A stretch of 24,144 nt of DNA from Ferrimicrobium sp. (GTDB taxonomy: Bacteria; Actinomycetota; Acidimicrobiia; Acidimicrobiales; Acidimicrobiaceae). The position numbers and the translations under genes were made by a program. The DNA is taken from the NCBI GenBank assembly GCA_027365375.1, contig DAHXNM010000017.1, forward strand, positions 1 to 24,144. Direction: 5' to 3'. The notes below the pieces were generated by a model. It searched no databases. It saw only the letters and a list, made by a program, of their open reading frames with translations, and had not been told where the DNA came from. Each line of letters opens with the position of its first letter. Within the stretch, counting starts at the first letter, position 1. Of this stretch, positions 7,338-14,568 are shown one piece after another.

Positions 7338-7674
7338 GTATTCTCTCCTCTCGATTGATCTATACCGTCACTAGCGTATCAAACATCGCGAACGGGATGG
7401 CAGTTCAAGGATACATGACCGTCGCTGGTGCTCCGACGGTCGATGGTCCAGAAGTCTTCGTGAGGGCAGTATCATGGCATGCTCTCGAACGGTCGACTAA
7501 TGGGTCCGCTCGTTTATGGGCTTCGAACGGCCATAACACTCGTATGCCGGCTCGAGCTTGCGATCTTTTTTGCCATTGCTAACATCGGACCCGCCGCAGC
7601 CGAAGTGGGCCGGCCCGTAAATGAACCGTCATTGGTGTAGCTCTCGTCTCAGCTTGGCGCCTATTGGCGAACCG
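7338..7674. other. Intergenic region without a convincing gene
   Basis: No reading frame here looks like a known family; a 75-codon plus-strand frame starting at 7355 lacks a Shine-Dalgarno sequence and family resemblance. It contains the bioY leader (Shine-Dalgarno at about 7341-7350). It also holds an imperfect palindrome at 7514-7536 with outer arms TTATGG and CCATAA, and a perfect 10-bp palindrome GGGCCGGCCC at 7607-7616. Either could be an operator or part of a terminator downstream of the RidA gene, but neither has a U-tract. No tRNA-like cloverleaf was recognised. Confidence 0.5.
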
Positions 7675-8136
7675 CTAGGCCTTTAGACGAAGGATCGCCT
7701 CGATCTCCACCGGAGTTCCAAGTGGCAGGGAGCTGACGCCTACAGCTGATCTCGTGTGTCTCCCCTGTTCCCCGAAGACCTCGACGACAAGGTCGGAGGC
7801 GGCATTCATGACAGCGGGTTGAGCGGTGAACTCTGGTGTACTGGCGACAAAACCGGTGAGCTTTACCCATTGAGCGATCTTATCGAGGCTTCCGAGGTCG
7901 GTGGCTAGCCGCGAGAACATGTTGATCATGCATTGGCGGGCGGCAGCCTGTGCCTCCTCTGGGCTCACCGTAGCACCGACGATACCGGTGACTGGGATCG
8001 TATCGCCTACGAGTGGCAACGTGCCAGATACGAAGACGAAGGAGTCCACGACGAGGGTGGGAACATAGGAACCCTTCGCCCCTGGGGCAGACGCGAGTTC
8101 GATACCGAGGCTGGCAAGTTTATCGTTGATATTCAT
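7675..8136 (-). CDS. RidA (YjgF/YER057c/UK114) family protein
   Basis: 153 aa from the ATG at 8136. RidA proteins hydrolyse reactive enamine/imine intermediates (such as 2-aminoacrylate) released by PLP enzymes. This one belongs to the slightly longer subgroup beginning IxxKLxxLGIxL. Motifs: SYVPTLVVDSFVFVSGTLPL, KLTGFVAS, then FGEQGRHTRSAVGVSSLPLGTPVEIEAI. The last includes the Arg (HTRSAVG) that corresponds to the substrate-binding Arg of active RidA, and the late Glu (VEIEAI). A longer in-frame start at 8232 would add 32 residues with no family counterpart and is disfavoured. The chosen ATG has no Shine-Dalgarno sequence, but TAACGT lies 7 nt upstream, consistent with a leaderless message and its own promoter separate from the efflux gene upstream. 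Confidence 0.85.
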   Translation of the reverse strand: MNINDKLASLGIELASAPGAKGSYVPTLVVDSFVFVSGTLPLVGDTIPVTGIVGATVSPEEAQAAARQCMINMFSRLATDLGSLDKIAQWVKLTGFVASTPEFTAQPAVMNAASDLVVEVFGEQGRHTRSAVGVSSLPLGTPVEIEAILRLKA

Positions 8137-8143
8137 GGTCAGA

Positions 8144-8149
8144 ACGTTA
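8144..8149 (-). promoter_or_regulatory. -10 box (TAACGT) of leaderless RidA-family gene
   Basis: On the minus strand TAACGT is followed by 7 nt and then the ATG at 8136, matching the TANNNT-N6/7-start pattern seen at other genes here. This supports the shorter RidA start. Confidence 0.45.
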
Positions 8150-8278
8150 GTCGATAATCGGGGCGGTTGCCAGCCCCTAGTGGCGACGCCTGCGAGTGGA
8201 AGCCAAAGCAGATAAACGGCGAACGCTATCACGGCACGATAGGTAGTTGGCGTCGCGAGTCGATCCTTTGTCGGCTGG

Positions 8279-9994
8279 CTAATCGACCACCGCTTCGTTT
8301 TGCACAGCGCCCAACTGCTCGTCCTGACCGTGAACGTACCGCTTGCCTCTCATCAATGAAGCAATTCCCGCCAGAACACAGGCGATAGCGCCGAAGAGGA
8401 AGGCGAGATTAAGACCGGCGGAGAAGGGCTTGCTAAGCAGTGTCGGGAAGAACCGGCGACCACTCAGGACAGCCGCTGAATGAGCGGGAAGATGACTTAG
8501 GAACGAGGCACCAAGGATGCTCTTGATTGGGTCGTAGCCGAGAAGTGCAGCGAAAAGGCTCGAGATCGGAGGCAGGTGCGAGACCTTCGTCGCTACCTGG
8601 CTCGGGACGTTGTTGGCGACCAAGCCATGGTAGAGAGAGTTCGGTAGGTCTGAGGCTATACCAGAGATCATCAACGTGAAAAAGATACCCATCGAAAGCA
8701 CCATGGCCGCATTCTGAAACACCCCGGACATACCGGCCCCAGCCCCTCGCTGATCTGGGGGAAGGCTGTTCATGACGGCGGCACGATTAGGCGAAGCGAA
8801 CAGACCCATCGCCAGCCCGTTACCGAGCATCAAAAGTGCGAACGGAAAGTATGAGAAGTTGATTGGTAGGAAGTCGAAGCCGACAAATGTGAGTGCCGCT
8901 AGCGCCATCCCAGTGGTGGCGAAGGGACGGGCTCCGAACTTGTCAGAGAGTATACCCGAGGCCGGGCCTGCTATGAGGAAACCGACGGTTAACGGCAACA
9001 TGTAGATGCCAGCCCAGAGCGGTGTGACCGAGAAGTTATAACCATGCAGTGGCAACCATATGCCTTGGAGCCACATCACGAAGACGAACATGAGGCCACC
9101 ACGTCCGATGGCTGCGAGAAGAGAGGCAAAATTACCTGCCGAGAACGCACGAATCTTGAATAACTGGATGCGAAACATCGGGTACTTGACCTTGGTTTCG
9201 GCGATCACAAATGCGATAAGGAGGATAATGCCAATAGCGAGTTCCGCTAGGACCCTTGGGCTGCCCCAGCCCATCGCTGAACTGCCATAAGGTTCGATAC
9301 CGTAGGTGATACCCACTAGCAGAACCGTCAGTCCAACGGCGAACAGAACATTGCCGAGCCAGTCGATCTTTGCCGGTGTCCGTATGCCGTTATCACGAAG
9401 CTTGAGATAGGCCCAGATGGTCCCAGCTAGCCCAATTGGAGCGGAGACGATGAAGACTAGACGCCAATCGACTGGTGCTAGTAGTCCACCAACCACAAGT
9501 CCGACGAAGGCACCCGCGATGCCCGCGATGTTGTTGATGCCAAGAGCGAGTCCTCGCTGGTTGTTGGGAAATGCATCGGTGAGGATCGCGGAGGAGTTCG
9601 CGAAGAGAAAAGCGCCGCCTACACCTTGACCGAGGCGCATGCCGATGATGAATGCGCCAGCAGCCTGGCCATGGAGCCAGTTGATAGAGAGAAGAATCGA
9701 AAAGGCGGTGAATATTGCAAAGCCAAGGTTATACATTCGGACGCGACCGTAGATGTCTCCAATACGCCCCAATGTTACTACAAGTACCGCTGTGACCAGC
9801 ATAAAGCCAAGAAGAATCCAGAGTAGATAGAAGGAGTTTGACGGCACAAGAGGGTTGAGCTTGATTCCTCTAAAGATCGCAGGCAAGGCGATGATGAGGA
9901 TCGATTCATTGATCGCGACGAGCAGCACGCCGAGTGTGGTGTTACTGAGCGCAATCCACTTATAGCGATCTTCGTGTTGCGTTGTAGTAGACAT
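8279..9994 (-). CDS. MFS efflux transporter, DHA2 (14-TM) type
   Basis: 571 aa integral membrane protein with about 14 hydrophobic segments, the size and layout of EmrB/QacA-type proton-coupled drug exporters. TM1 reads TTLGVLLVAINESILIIALP. Motif A between TM2 and TM3 is LGRIGDIYGRVRMYNLG. The exporter motif near TM5 is a variant, IAGAFVGLVVGGLLAPVDWR, where the usual GPxxGG Pro is lost. A second A-like motif, ILSDKFGARPFATTG, lies in the second half. I chose the ATG at 9994 because GGAGG sits just upstream; an upstream in-frame start at 10036 would add 14 residues without support. The promoter region contains a 21-bp palindrome overlapping the presumed -10, so repressor control is likely. 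It is divergent from the molybdenum hydroxylase gene. The substrate is unknown; uptake rather than efflux cannot be excluded. Confidence 0.88.
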   Translation of the reverse strand: MSTTTQHEDRYKWIALSNTTLGVLLVAINESILIIALPAIFRGIKLNPLVPSNSFYLLWILLGFMLVTAVLVVTLGRIGDIYGRVRMYNLGFAIFTAFSILLSINWLHGQAAGAFIIGMRLGQGVGGAFLFANSSAILTDAFPNNQRGLALGINNIAGIAGAFVGLVVGGLLAPVDWRLVFIVSAPIGLAGTIWAYLKLRDNGIRTPAKIDWLGNVLFAVGLTVLLVGITYGIEPYGSSAMGWGSPRVLAELAIGIILLIAFVIAETKVKYPMFRIQLFKIRAFSAGNFASLLAAIGRGGLMFVFVMWLQGIWLPLHGYNFSVTPLWAGIYMLPLTVGFLIAGPASGILSDKFGARPFATTGMALAALTFVGFDFLPINFSYFPFALLMLGNGLAMGLFASPNRAAVMNSLPPDQRGAGAGMSGVFQNAAMVLSMGIFFTLMISGIASDLPNSLYHGLVANNVPSQVATKVSHLPPISSLFAALLGYDPIKSILGASFLSHLPAHSAAVLSGRRFFPTLLSKPFSAGLNLAFLFGAIACVLAGIASLMRGKRYVHGQDEQLGAVQNEAVVD

Positions 9995-10016
9995 AGCACC
10001 TCCGAACTGACAAAAA

Positions 10017-10042
10017 AGTTTAGTTGCTTGTACCAAGTAACT
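10017..10042 (-). promoter_or_regulatory. Promoter/operator of the MFS gene: palindrome overlapping -10
   Basis: A 21-bp imperfect palindrome at 10022-10042 has arms AGTTGCTTG and CAAGTAACT around TAC, with eight of nine arm positions complementary. On the minus strand its end overlaps a TAAACT box (10017-10022) placed 23 bp before the ATG, with GGAGG in between. A dimeric repressor of MarR or TetR type bound here would block the pump promoter. The identity of the regulator is inference. Confidence 0.5.
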
Positions 10043-10177
10043 GTTTCGGCTCCTGGGTGATTCTTTGCAAATTCTTCTGCGCTAAAGCCATCCATCCTTG
10101 TCGCTGTCGGCGCCTCTGGAATCGGTCGCGGAGCCGCGTTTCAGTCAAGGACGAATGCGAAGAGCCGACTTACCCTT

Positions 10178-10183
10178 TAGCCT
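10178..10183 (+). promoter_or_regulatory. -10 box (TAGCCT) of leaderless molybdenum hydroxylase gene
   Basis: TAGCCT, then 6 nt (GAAGGT), then the ATG at 10190. The GAAGGT is too close to the ATG to act as a ribosome binding site, which favours a leaderless start. Confidence 0.45.
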
Positions 10184-10189
10184 GAAGGT

Positions 10190-12568
10190 ATGCCTGGATC
10201 AATACTTGGAACTTCCGTTGTTCGTGTCGAGGATCCTGCCCTGTTGACCGGGGCCGGTACCTATGTTGATAATAAAGTGCCTCCTGGTACCGTCCACCTG
10301 GTGTTTGTGCGTTCGCCATACGCGCACGCACGCATAGAGTCGATCGACACCAGTGATGCGGAGCGAGCCTCTGGTGTACTTGGAGTGTTTACGGCGAAGA
10401 GCCTTGGCTTGCCGGCGTTTCATGGGTTTGCAGCCCTAAACAAGGAGGTCCCTCGTCCTCCGCTCGCGACAGGGGTAGTTCAGTTCGTGGGTGATCCTGT
10501 GGCTGCTGTGGTGGCCAAGACAAAGGCAGAGGCTCTCGATGCAGCAGAGCTCGTCGCTGTCGACTACTCCCCGCTTCCTCCAGTGGTTGACATGGAGTTC
10601 GCACTGACCAGCGACGCTCCTCAACTCTACGATGGAGTCGCACGTAATGTAGCAGCTGGATACCGTGATGCTGGCGATGAGGACGTGCTCGCAGAGGCGG
10701 AAGTAGTCGTCCGCGGCCGATTTGTCAACCAACGAGTAGCCGTCGTGCCGATGGAGGGCAACGCGATCCTGGTGGTTCCGAACGAGGATCCGAATGAGCG
10801 TCCGTGGACAGTCTTTATCTCTACTCAGATGCCTCACGCAGTCGCCGACTTACTTGCAGGGGTATTCGGCATTGAGGCGTCCTCTATACGAGTGATCGCT
10901 CCCCATGTGGGTGGAGCCTTTGGCGGCAAGGCAGGAATTGTTGCTGAGCATGCTGTTGCTTTCGCGTTGGCCCAGCGACTGTCACTGCCGCTCAAATGGG
11001 TTGAGACTCGATCAGAGAATATGGTGGCGATGCCGCAGGGTAGGGGCCAGGTCCAGTACGTAGAGCTTGGCCTAAAGCGCGACGGAACCTTTACAGGCTT
11101 GCGGTGCCGCATGATAGGCGACGGAGGAGCGTACGGGGGCTTTGGTGGCGGCCTGGTCTTGGGACCAACGCGAACGATGGCTCAGGGCGTCTATCGTATC
11201 CCAAAGATCGCCTATAGCGCAGTGGCTGCCTTCACCAACACCTCACCGGTAGGAGCTTTTCGAGGTGCAGGTAGACCAGAGGCTGCTGCGTTCTTGGAGC
11301 GGGTAATTGATATGGCCGCTGATGAACTTGACATCGACCCAGTAGAGATTCGTCGTCGCAATTTGCTCTCCGCAGATGTATTTCCGTTCACCACCCAAGT
11401 AGGTACCACCTACGACAGCGGTGACTATTCGAAGGCGCTTGACCAGCTTCTTGCCTCAGTCGACTACCAGCAACTCAGGCAGGAACAGGCATCGCGACGA
11501 GAACGTGGAGACACGCTACAGCTGGGTATCGGGGTCTCGACCTACGTCGAGATTACCGCTGGAGGCGGCCAGAATGAATACTCATCGGTGGAGGTACATC
11601 CGGACGGATCGGCCACTATCGAGGTCGGAACCTCGGCCCATGGCCAGGGGCATGCAACCTCCTTTGCGATGATCGTCTCTGATCGTCTTGGCATACCGCT
11701 AGAGCGGATCAAGTTCAGCCAGTCCGATACCGCCGTCATCCCGCGAGGAGGAGGCACGGGAGGCTCGCGGTCGCTCCAAATCGGTGGATCTGCGGTAGCT
11801 GGGGCTACCGGGATTGTGCTGGACGAGGCGAGAAAGCTGGCCGCCAACCATCTTGAGGCGGCTGAGGATGACATTGTGGTAGCCGAGGCTGGAGGGTTAG
11901 CGGTGGCGGGAGTGCCCAGTGCCCATCTCAGTTGGGAGCAGATTGTGGAGCTCGCGGCTGCACAGGATAAACCACTTCGTGCCAGCTTCGATTTCCAACA
12001 GGAGAGCGCAACTTTTCCCTTTGGTGCCCACCTTTCAGTGGTAGAGGTCGATACCAAGACCGGCAAGGTACGACCTCTTCGTCATGTGGCGGTCGATGAC
12101 TGCGGGCGGATCCTCAACCCGCTGATTGTGCATGGTCAACAGCATGGTGGCATCGCCCAAGGTATCGCCCAGGCGCTGTGGGAGGAGGCTGTCTACGACC
12201 AAGACGGGAACCCGCTGTCAGCTAGCTTGGCAGAGTATGCGATGCCATCGGCCGCAGAGCTGCCCTCTTTTGAAGCCTTGAACACCGAGACACCTACTCC
12301 GTATAACGATCTTGGTGCCAAGGGGATTGGAGAGTCGGGCACGATTGGCTCTACGCCGGCGGTGCATAACGCCGTGGTGGATGCGTTGTCGCATCTAGGG
12401 GTTCGCCATATCGACATGCCCTGTACTCCAGAGCGTGTTTGGCAAGCCATCGTCACGGCAGACGAGCGAAAAGACGGTCGATACTGGTCGGAACCGGGTG
12501 ATGTTTTCGCCACACTTCCTTATCGCAATGCTGGCGGCGGCTCTGATGCGGCAGAGGTCGACATCTAG
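10190..12568 (+). CDS. Molybdenum hydroxylase large subunit, form-II CoxL-like
   Basis: 792 aa, the full length of a xanthine dehydrogenase / CO dehydrogenase family Mo-cofactor subunit. The N-terminal a/b hammerhead domain holds LTGAGTYVDN and SPYAHARI. The Mo-binding part has PHVGGAFGGKAG, the active-site loop GAFRGAGRPEA, GTSAHGQGHATSF, GGTGGSRSLQIGG, DDCGRILNPLIVHGQQHGGIAQG, and KGIGESGTIGSTPA with the catalytic Glu. Form-I (true aerobic CO dehydrogenase) CoxL carries AYxCSFR in the loop; here the loop has RGAGR, so this is a form-II or related aldehyde/xanthine-type hydroxylase. Oxidation of an aldehyde or N-heterocycle is more likely than CO oxidation. The 2Fe-2S (CoxS) and FAD (CoxM) subunits, normally adjacent, are absent on both sides: the next genes are a divergent MFS pump and a lipoprotein. 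Confidence 0.9.
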   Translation: MPGSILGTSVVRVEDPALLTGAGTYVDNKVPPGTVHLVFVRSPYAHARIESIDTSDAERASGVLGVFTAKSLGLPAFHGFAALNKEVPRPPLATGVVQFVGDPVAAVVAKTKAEALDAAELVAVDYSPLPPVVDMEFALTSDAPQLYDGVARNVAAGYRDAGDEDVLAEAEVVVRGRFVNQRVAVVPMEGNAILVVPNEDPNERPWTVFISTQMPHAVADLLAGVFGIEASSIRVIAPHVGGAFGGKAGIVAEHAVAFALAQRLSLPLKWVETRSENMVAMPQGRGQVQYVELGLKRDGTFTGLRCRMIGDGGAYGGFGGGLVLGPTRTMAQGVYRIPKIAYSAVAAFTNTSPVGAFRGAGRPEAAAFLERVIDMAADELDIDPVEIRRRNLLSADVFPFTTQVGTTYDSGDYSKALDQLLASVDYQQLRQEQASRRERGDTLQLGIGVSTYVEITAGGGQNEYSSVEVHPDGSATIEVGTSAHGQGHATSFAMIVSDRLGIPLERIKFSQSDTAVIPRGGGTGGSRSLQIGGSAVAGATGIVLDEARKLAANHLEAAEDDIVVAEAGGLAVAGVPSAHLSWEQIVELAAAQDKPLRASFDFQQESATFPFGAHLSVVEVDTKTGKVRPLRHVAVDDCGRILNPLIVHGQQHGGIAQGIAQALWEEAVYDQDGNPLSASLAEYAMPSAAELPSFEALNTETPTPYNDLGAKGIGESGTIGSTPAVHNAVVDALSHLGVRHIDMPCTPERVWQAIVTADERKDGRYWSEPGDVFATLPYRNAGGGSDAAEVDI

Positions 12569-12638
12569 GCTGATCGCCCACCTTCCTGCGATGGCGCAAG
12601 AGTTTGGACGGCAGACTATCGGTTCTGTGTCTACGAAA

Positions 12639-12658
12639 CCTCAACCGCTGGGTTGAGG
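12639..12658. terminator. Hairpin after the molybdenum hydroxylase gene
   Basis: Perfect 8-bp stem CCTCAACC / GGTTGAGG around the tetraloop GCTG, 70 bp after the stop codon. There is no U-tract, so it may act as a U-less actinobacterial-type terminator or protect the mRNA 3' end. Confidence 0.5.
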
Positions 12659-12764
12659 CAGGGTCCAGTTCATGACTTTGTGGAGAGACAGGGAGCTTGC
12701 TGGATGCGAACGCATCTGGCTGATGTGGGCATCGGTCTGCCCGTGAGAGGTTGATGGATGACAT

Positions 12765-12770
12765 TAAGGT
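12765..12770 (+). promoter_or_regulatory. -10 box (TAAGGT) upstream of small lipoprotein gene
   Basis: TAAGGT is followed by GGATTC (6 nt) and the ATG at 12777, the leaderless layout seen elsewhere. The same bases include AAGGTGG, which could instead be read as a Shine-Dalgarno sequence, so the call is ambiguous. Confidence 0.35.
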
Positions 12771-12776
12771 GGATTC

Positions 12777-13220
12777 ATGCGAACTAGGCGACTGCACCGA
12801 GTGGTTGTTGTAGTGGCTGTGGCGGCGGTCTTGGCTGCCTGTGGGAACACGAAAGTTCAATCTAAACCGTCGCGTAAGGTGAATACCGCGAGCGAGTCGG
12901 CGACTTTGTTAGCCAAATTACCTAAGACGTTTCCAAAGTCAGTCGTGCCGTTGCCCGATGGAGCACCGTTGGTAAACGTAGCGAATGACTCGACCAAGAG
13001 CCGCAAACAGTTCCAGTTAACATACGCTTCGGCTCCCGCCTCGCGGTCGGCCTTCATGGAAGGCTACATTCACACCCTGAAGAGTCTCGGCTTTGCATTG
13101 AAGCAACACTCGTACGTGGGTACTCCAAATGCCCTCTACAGCCTTGAGGATGCGACTTGGGAGGTGCTCGTTGAGGGAAGTTCGTCTACGGTGGGGATAT
13201 CGGTAGTGGCACGCAAGTGA
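12777..13220 (+). CDS. Small putative lipoprotein of unknown function
   Basis: 147 aa. The N-terminus RTRRLHR is followed by a hydrophobic run of Val/Ala and the lipobox LAAC with Cys22, a standard signal peptidase II site, so the mature protein should be lipid-anchored outside the cell. The remaining 125 residues are soluble, with Ser/Lys-rich linkers (25-40) and a mixed alpha/beta-looking end that includes a candidate helix (about 93-107) and the strands ALYSLEDATWEVLVEG and VGISVVAR. I recognise no family or active-site motif. It stands alone between the molybdenum hydroxylase and EAL genes; its own TANNNT box suggests independent transcription. Function unknown. Confidence 0.75.
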   Translation: MRTRRLHRVVVVVAVAAVLAACGNTKVQSKPSRKVNTASESATLLAKLPKTFPKSVVPLPDGAPLVNVANDSTKSRKQFQLTYASAPASRSAFMEGYIHTLKSLGFALKQHSYVGTPNALYSLEDATWEVLVEGSSSTVGISVVARK

Positions 13221-13355
13221 GCTATCGTCGCTAGATCCACCGTCAGCTCCGCGTTGATGGAGGTCCAACCTGGTCGTTCGCCGATGTGCGTCTGTCGCTT
13301 AGATTCATCTGTAAACAGCTGCAAAGGCATAGGTGTCCTCGGTGGTTGGGCTTTA

Positions 13356-13383
13356 AAAACTGGCTTGAGCCATAGCTGGTTTT
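13356..13383 (+). terminator. Possible terminator hairpin between lipoprotein and EAL genes
   Basis: AAAACTGGCT (13356-13365) can pair with AGCTGGTTTT (13374-13383) in RNA, using two G-U pairs, around an 8-nt loop. The stem ends in UUUU, as in a short intrinsic terminator. It lies 135 bp after the lipoprotein stop and just before a TATAGA box (13391-13396) that may serve the EAL gene. Confidence 0.3.
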
Positions 13384-13418
13384 GCCGATGTATAGAAAAA
13401 GCTTGAGAGGAGACCACT

Positions 13419-14489
13419 ATGGGGTGCGAGGCGTGCGGAAGCTTTCAGCCAACAAAGACTCAGCTCTATCGGCAGAGTGTGGTGGTCATCTCCCAGGCTG
13501 AGCTACATCGGCGAGTGACAAAAGCCTTGACCAAAGCGGGTGTCGAGTACAGCTGCCAAGGCGCAGTCATCATCCCAACCGGGATTGATCTCGAAGACAT
13601 AGTAGCGATGTTGGGCGCTGACACTCATCTAACTAGTCATCAGCTCGACCAGATACGAATCTTCGATTTCGATCCAGGCTCTAGCGATCTAACATGGCTT
13701 AGTACGGCCACTACCGCTCAAAAGCTACTCGTGAGCGCCGGTTCATCCGAGGTTGAAGAGTGTCTCCATCGTGGAGCCATCGAGACACACTTTCAACCGA
13801 TTGTTGCAACGAAATCGAAGCAGGTGATCGGCTACGAGGCTCTCAGTCGTGGCCGCGCCAGCTCAGGCTCGGTTATCGCGCCAGATCGACTCTTTTCTTA
13901 TGCGCAACAGACTGATTCGATCTTCTTTTTAGATCGGCTTTGCCGCGAGACCTCGATTCGTACGGCGGCCAGGCTCGGGCTACAGGGACGGCTGTTCGTC
14001 AATTTTCTCCCTAACGCTATCTATGATCCACGTCAGTGCCTAAAGACGACGTTGGCAATCGCTGATGCGAGTGGCTTTGACCCGCGACGCATCGTTTTTG
14101 AGGTTACCGAAAGTGAGCAGATTATCGACTTCTCTCATCTCAAGGAGATCTTCCGTTACTATCGGAGTCATGGCTTTCAGGTTGCCCTAGATGATGTCGG
14201 GAGCGGATACGCCGGCTTGAATACGTTGGTAGGGCTGGTGCCGGATGTGATCAAGCTCGATCGTGAACTAATCCAGGATATCGATCGTGAACCTTTTAAG
14301 CGATCTGTGGCCGCTGGGCTAATCCAAGCAGCTCTTGGCGAAGGCATCGAGGTCGTTGCGGAAGGAGTGGAGACCATCGGAGAACTCGGCTGTGTCGTTG
14401 ACCTGGGTGCCTCGCTTATTCAAGGTTACGTGTTTGCTCGGCCTAGTGTCGATCCAATCAGTGAAGTAGAGTGGCCGAGTGGTGTGTGA
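13419..14489 (+). CDS. EAL-domain cyclic-di-GMP phosphodiesterase
   Basis: 356 aa, no membrane segments. The N-terminal 110 residues are of unknown type and begin MGCEACGSF, a CxxC pair (Cys3, Cys6) with another Cys at 46; they could bind a metal or sense redox. The EAL domain (about 113-345) is complete. It has FQPIV, the signature E140-A-L in GYEALSRG, N195 in FVNFLPN, E228 in FEVTES, D258-D259 in ALDDVGSGY, K279 and D281 in VIKLDRELI, E315 in VVAEGVET, and Q335-GY. All metal ligands and catalytic residues known from RocR-type enzymes appear present, so hydrolysis of c-di-GMP to pGpG is likely. ATG follows GAGAGGAG. The last base is 79 bp from the convergent flippase-like gene. It may act with the degenerate GGDEF protein encoded earlier, but the two are not adjacent. 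Confidence 0.9.
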   Translation: MGCEACGSFQPTKTQLYRQSVVVISQAELHRRVTKALTKAGVEYSCQGAVIIPTGIDLEDIVAMLGADTHLTSHQLDQIRIFDFDPGSSDLTWLSTATTAQKLLVSAGSSEVEECLHRGAIETHFQPIVATKSKQVIGYEALSRGRASSGSVIAPDRLFSYAQQTDSIFFLDRLCRETSIRTAARLGLQGRLFVNFLPNAIYDPRQCLKTTLAIADASGFDPRRIVFEVTESEQIIDFSHLKEIFRYYRSHGFQVALDDVGSGYAGLNTLVGLVPDVIKLDRELIQDIDREPFKRSVAAGLIQAALGEGIEVVAEGVETIGELGCVVDLGASLIQGYVFARPSVDPISEVEWPSGV

Positions 14490-14536
14490 AATTACTCACT
14501 AGCGCTGGCTCTCGGCTGACAATGAATAGATCGACG

Positions 14537-14564
14537 ATCCCACCATGGGATAGCTACCGAGCTA
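14537..14564. terminator. Tandem hairpins between convergent genes
   Basis: Two small perfect stems lie between the convergent EAL and flippase-like genes: ATCCCA/TGGGAT around CCA (14537-14551), and TAGCT/AGCTA around ACCG (14551-14564). Being palindromic they could serve both strands. There is no U-tract. Confidence 0.35.
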
Positions 14565-14568
14565 CTGG

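Noticed and set aside
7355..7582. 75-codon plus-strand open frame in the largest gap
   Set aside because: No Shine-Dalgarno sequence, no family resemblance and irregular composition (Cys and His at the end); probably chance.
8137..8232. 32-residue N-terminal extension of the RidA-family protein
   Set aside because: It has no counterpart in the family and would cover the TAACGT box that explains the shorter start.
10012..10095. Minus-strand frame beginning MDGFSAEEFAKNHPGAE upstream of the MFS gene
   Set aside because: Protein-like at first glance, but it runs out of frame into the MFS gene, covers the palindromic operator and matches no family.
10190..12568. True aerobic CO dehydrogenase (form-I CoxL)
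   Set aside because: The active-site loop is FRGAGR, not the AYxCSFR of form I, and the CoxM/CoxS partners are absent.
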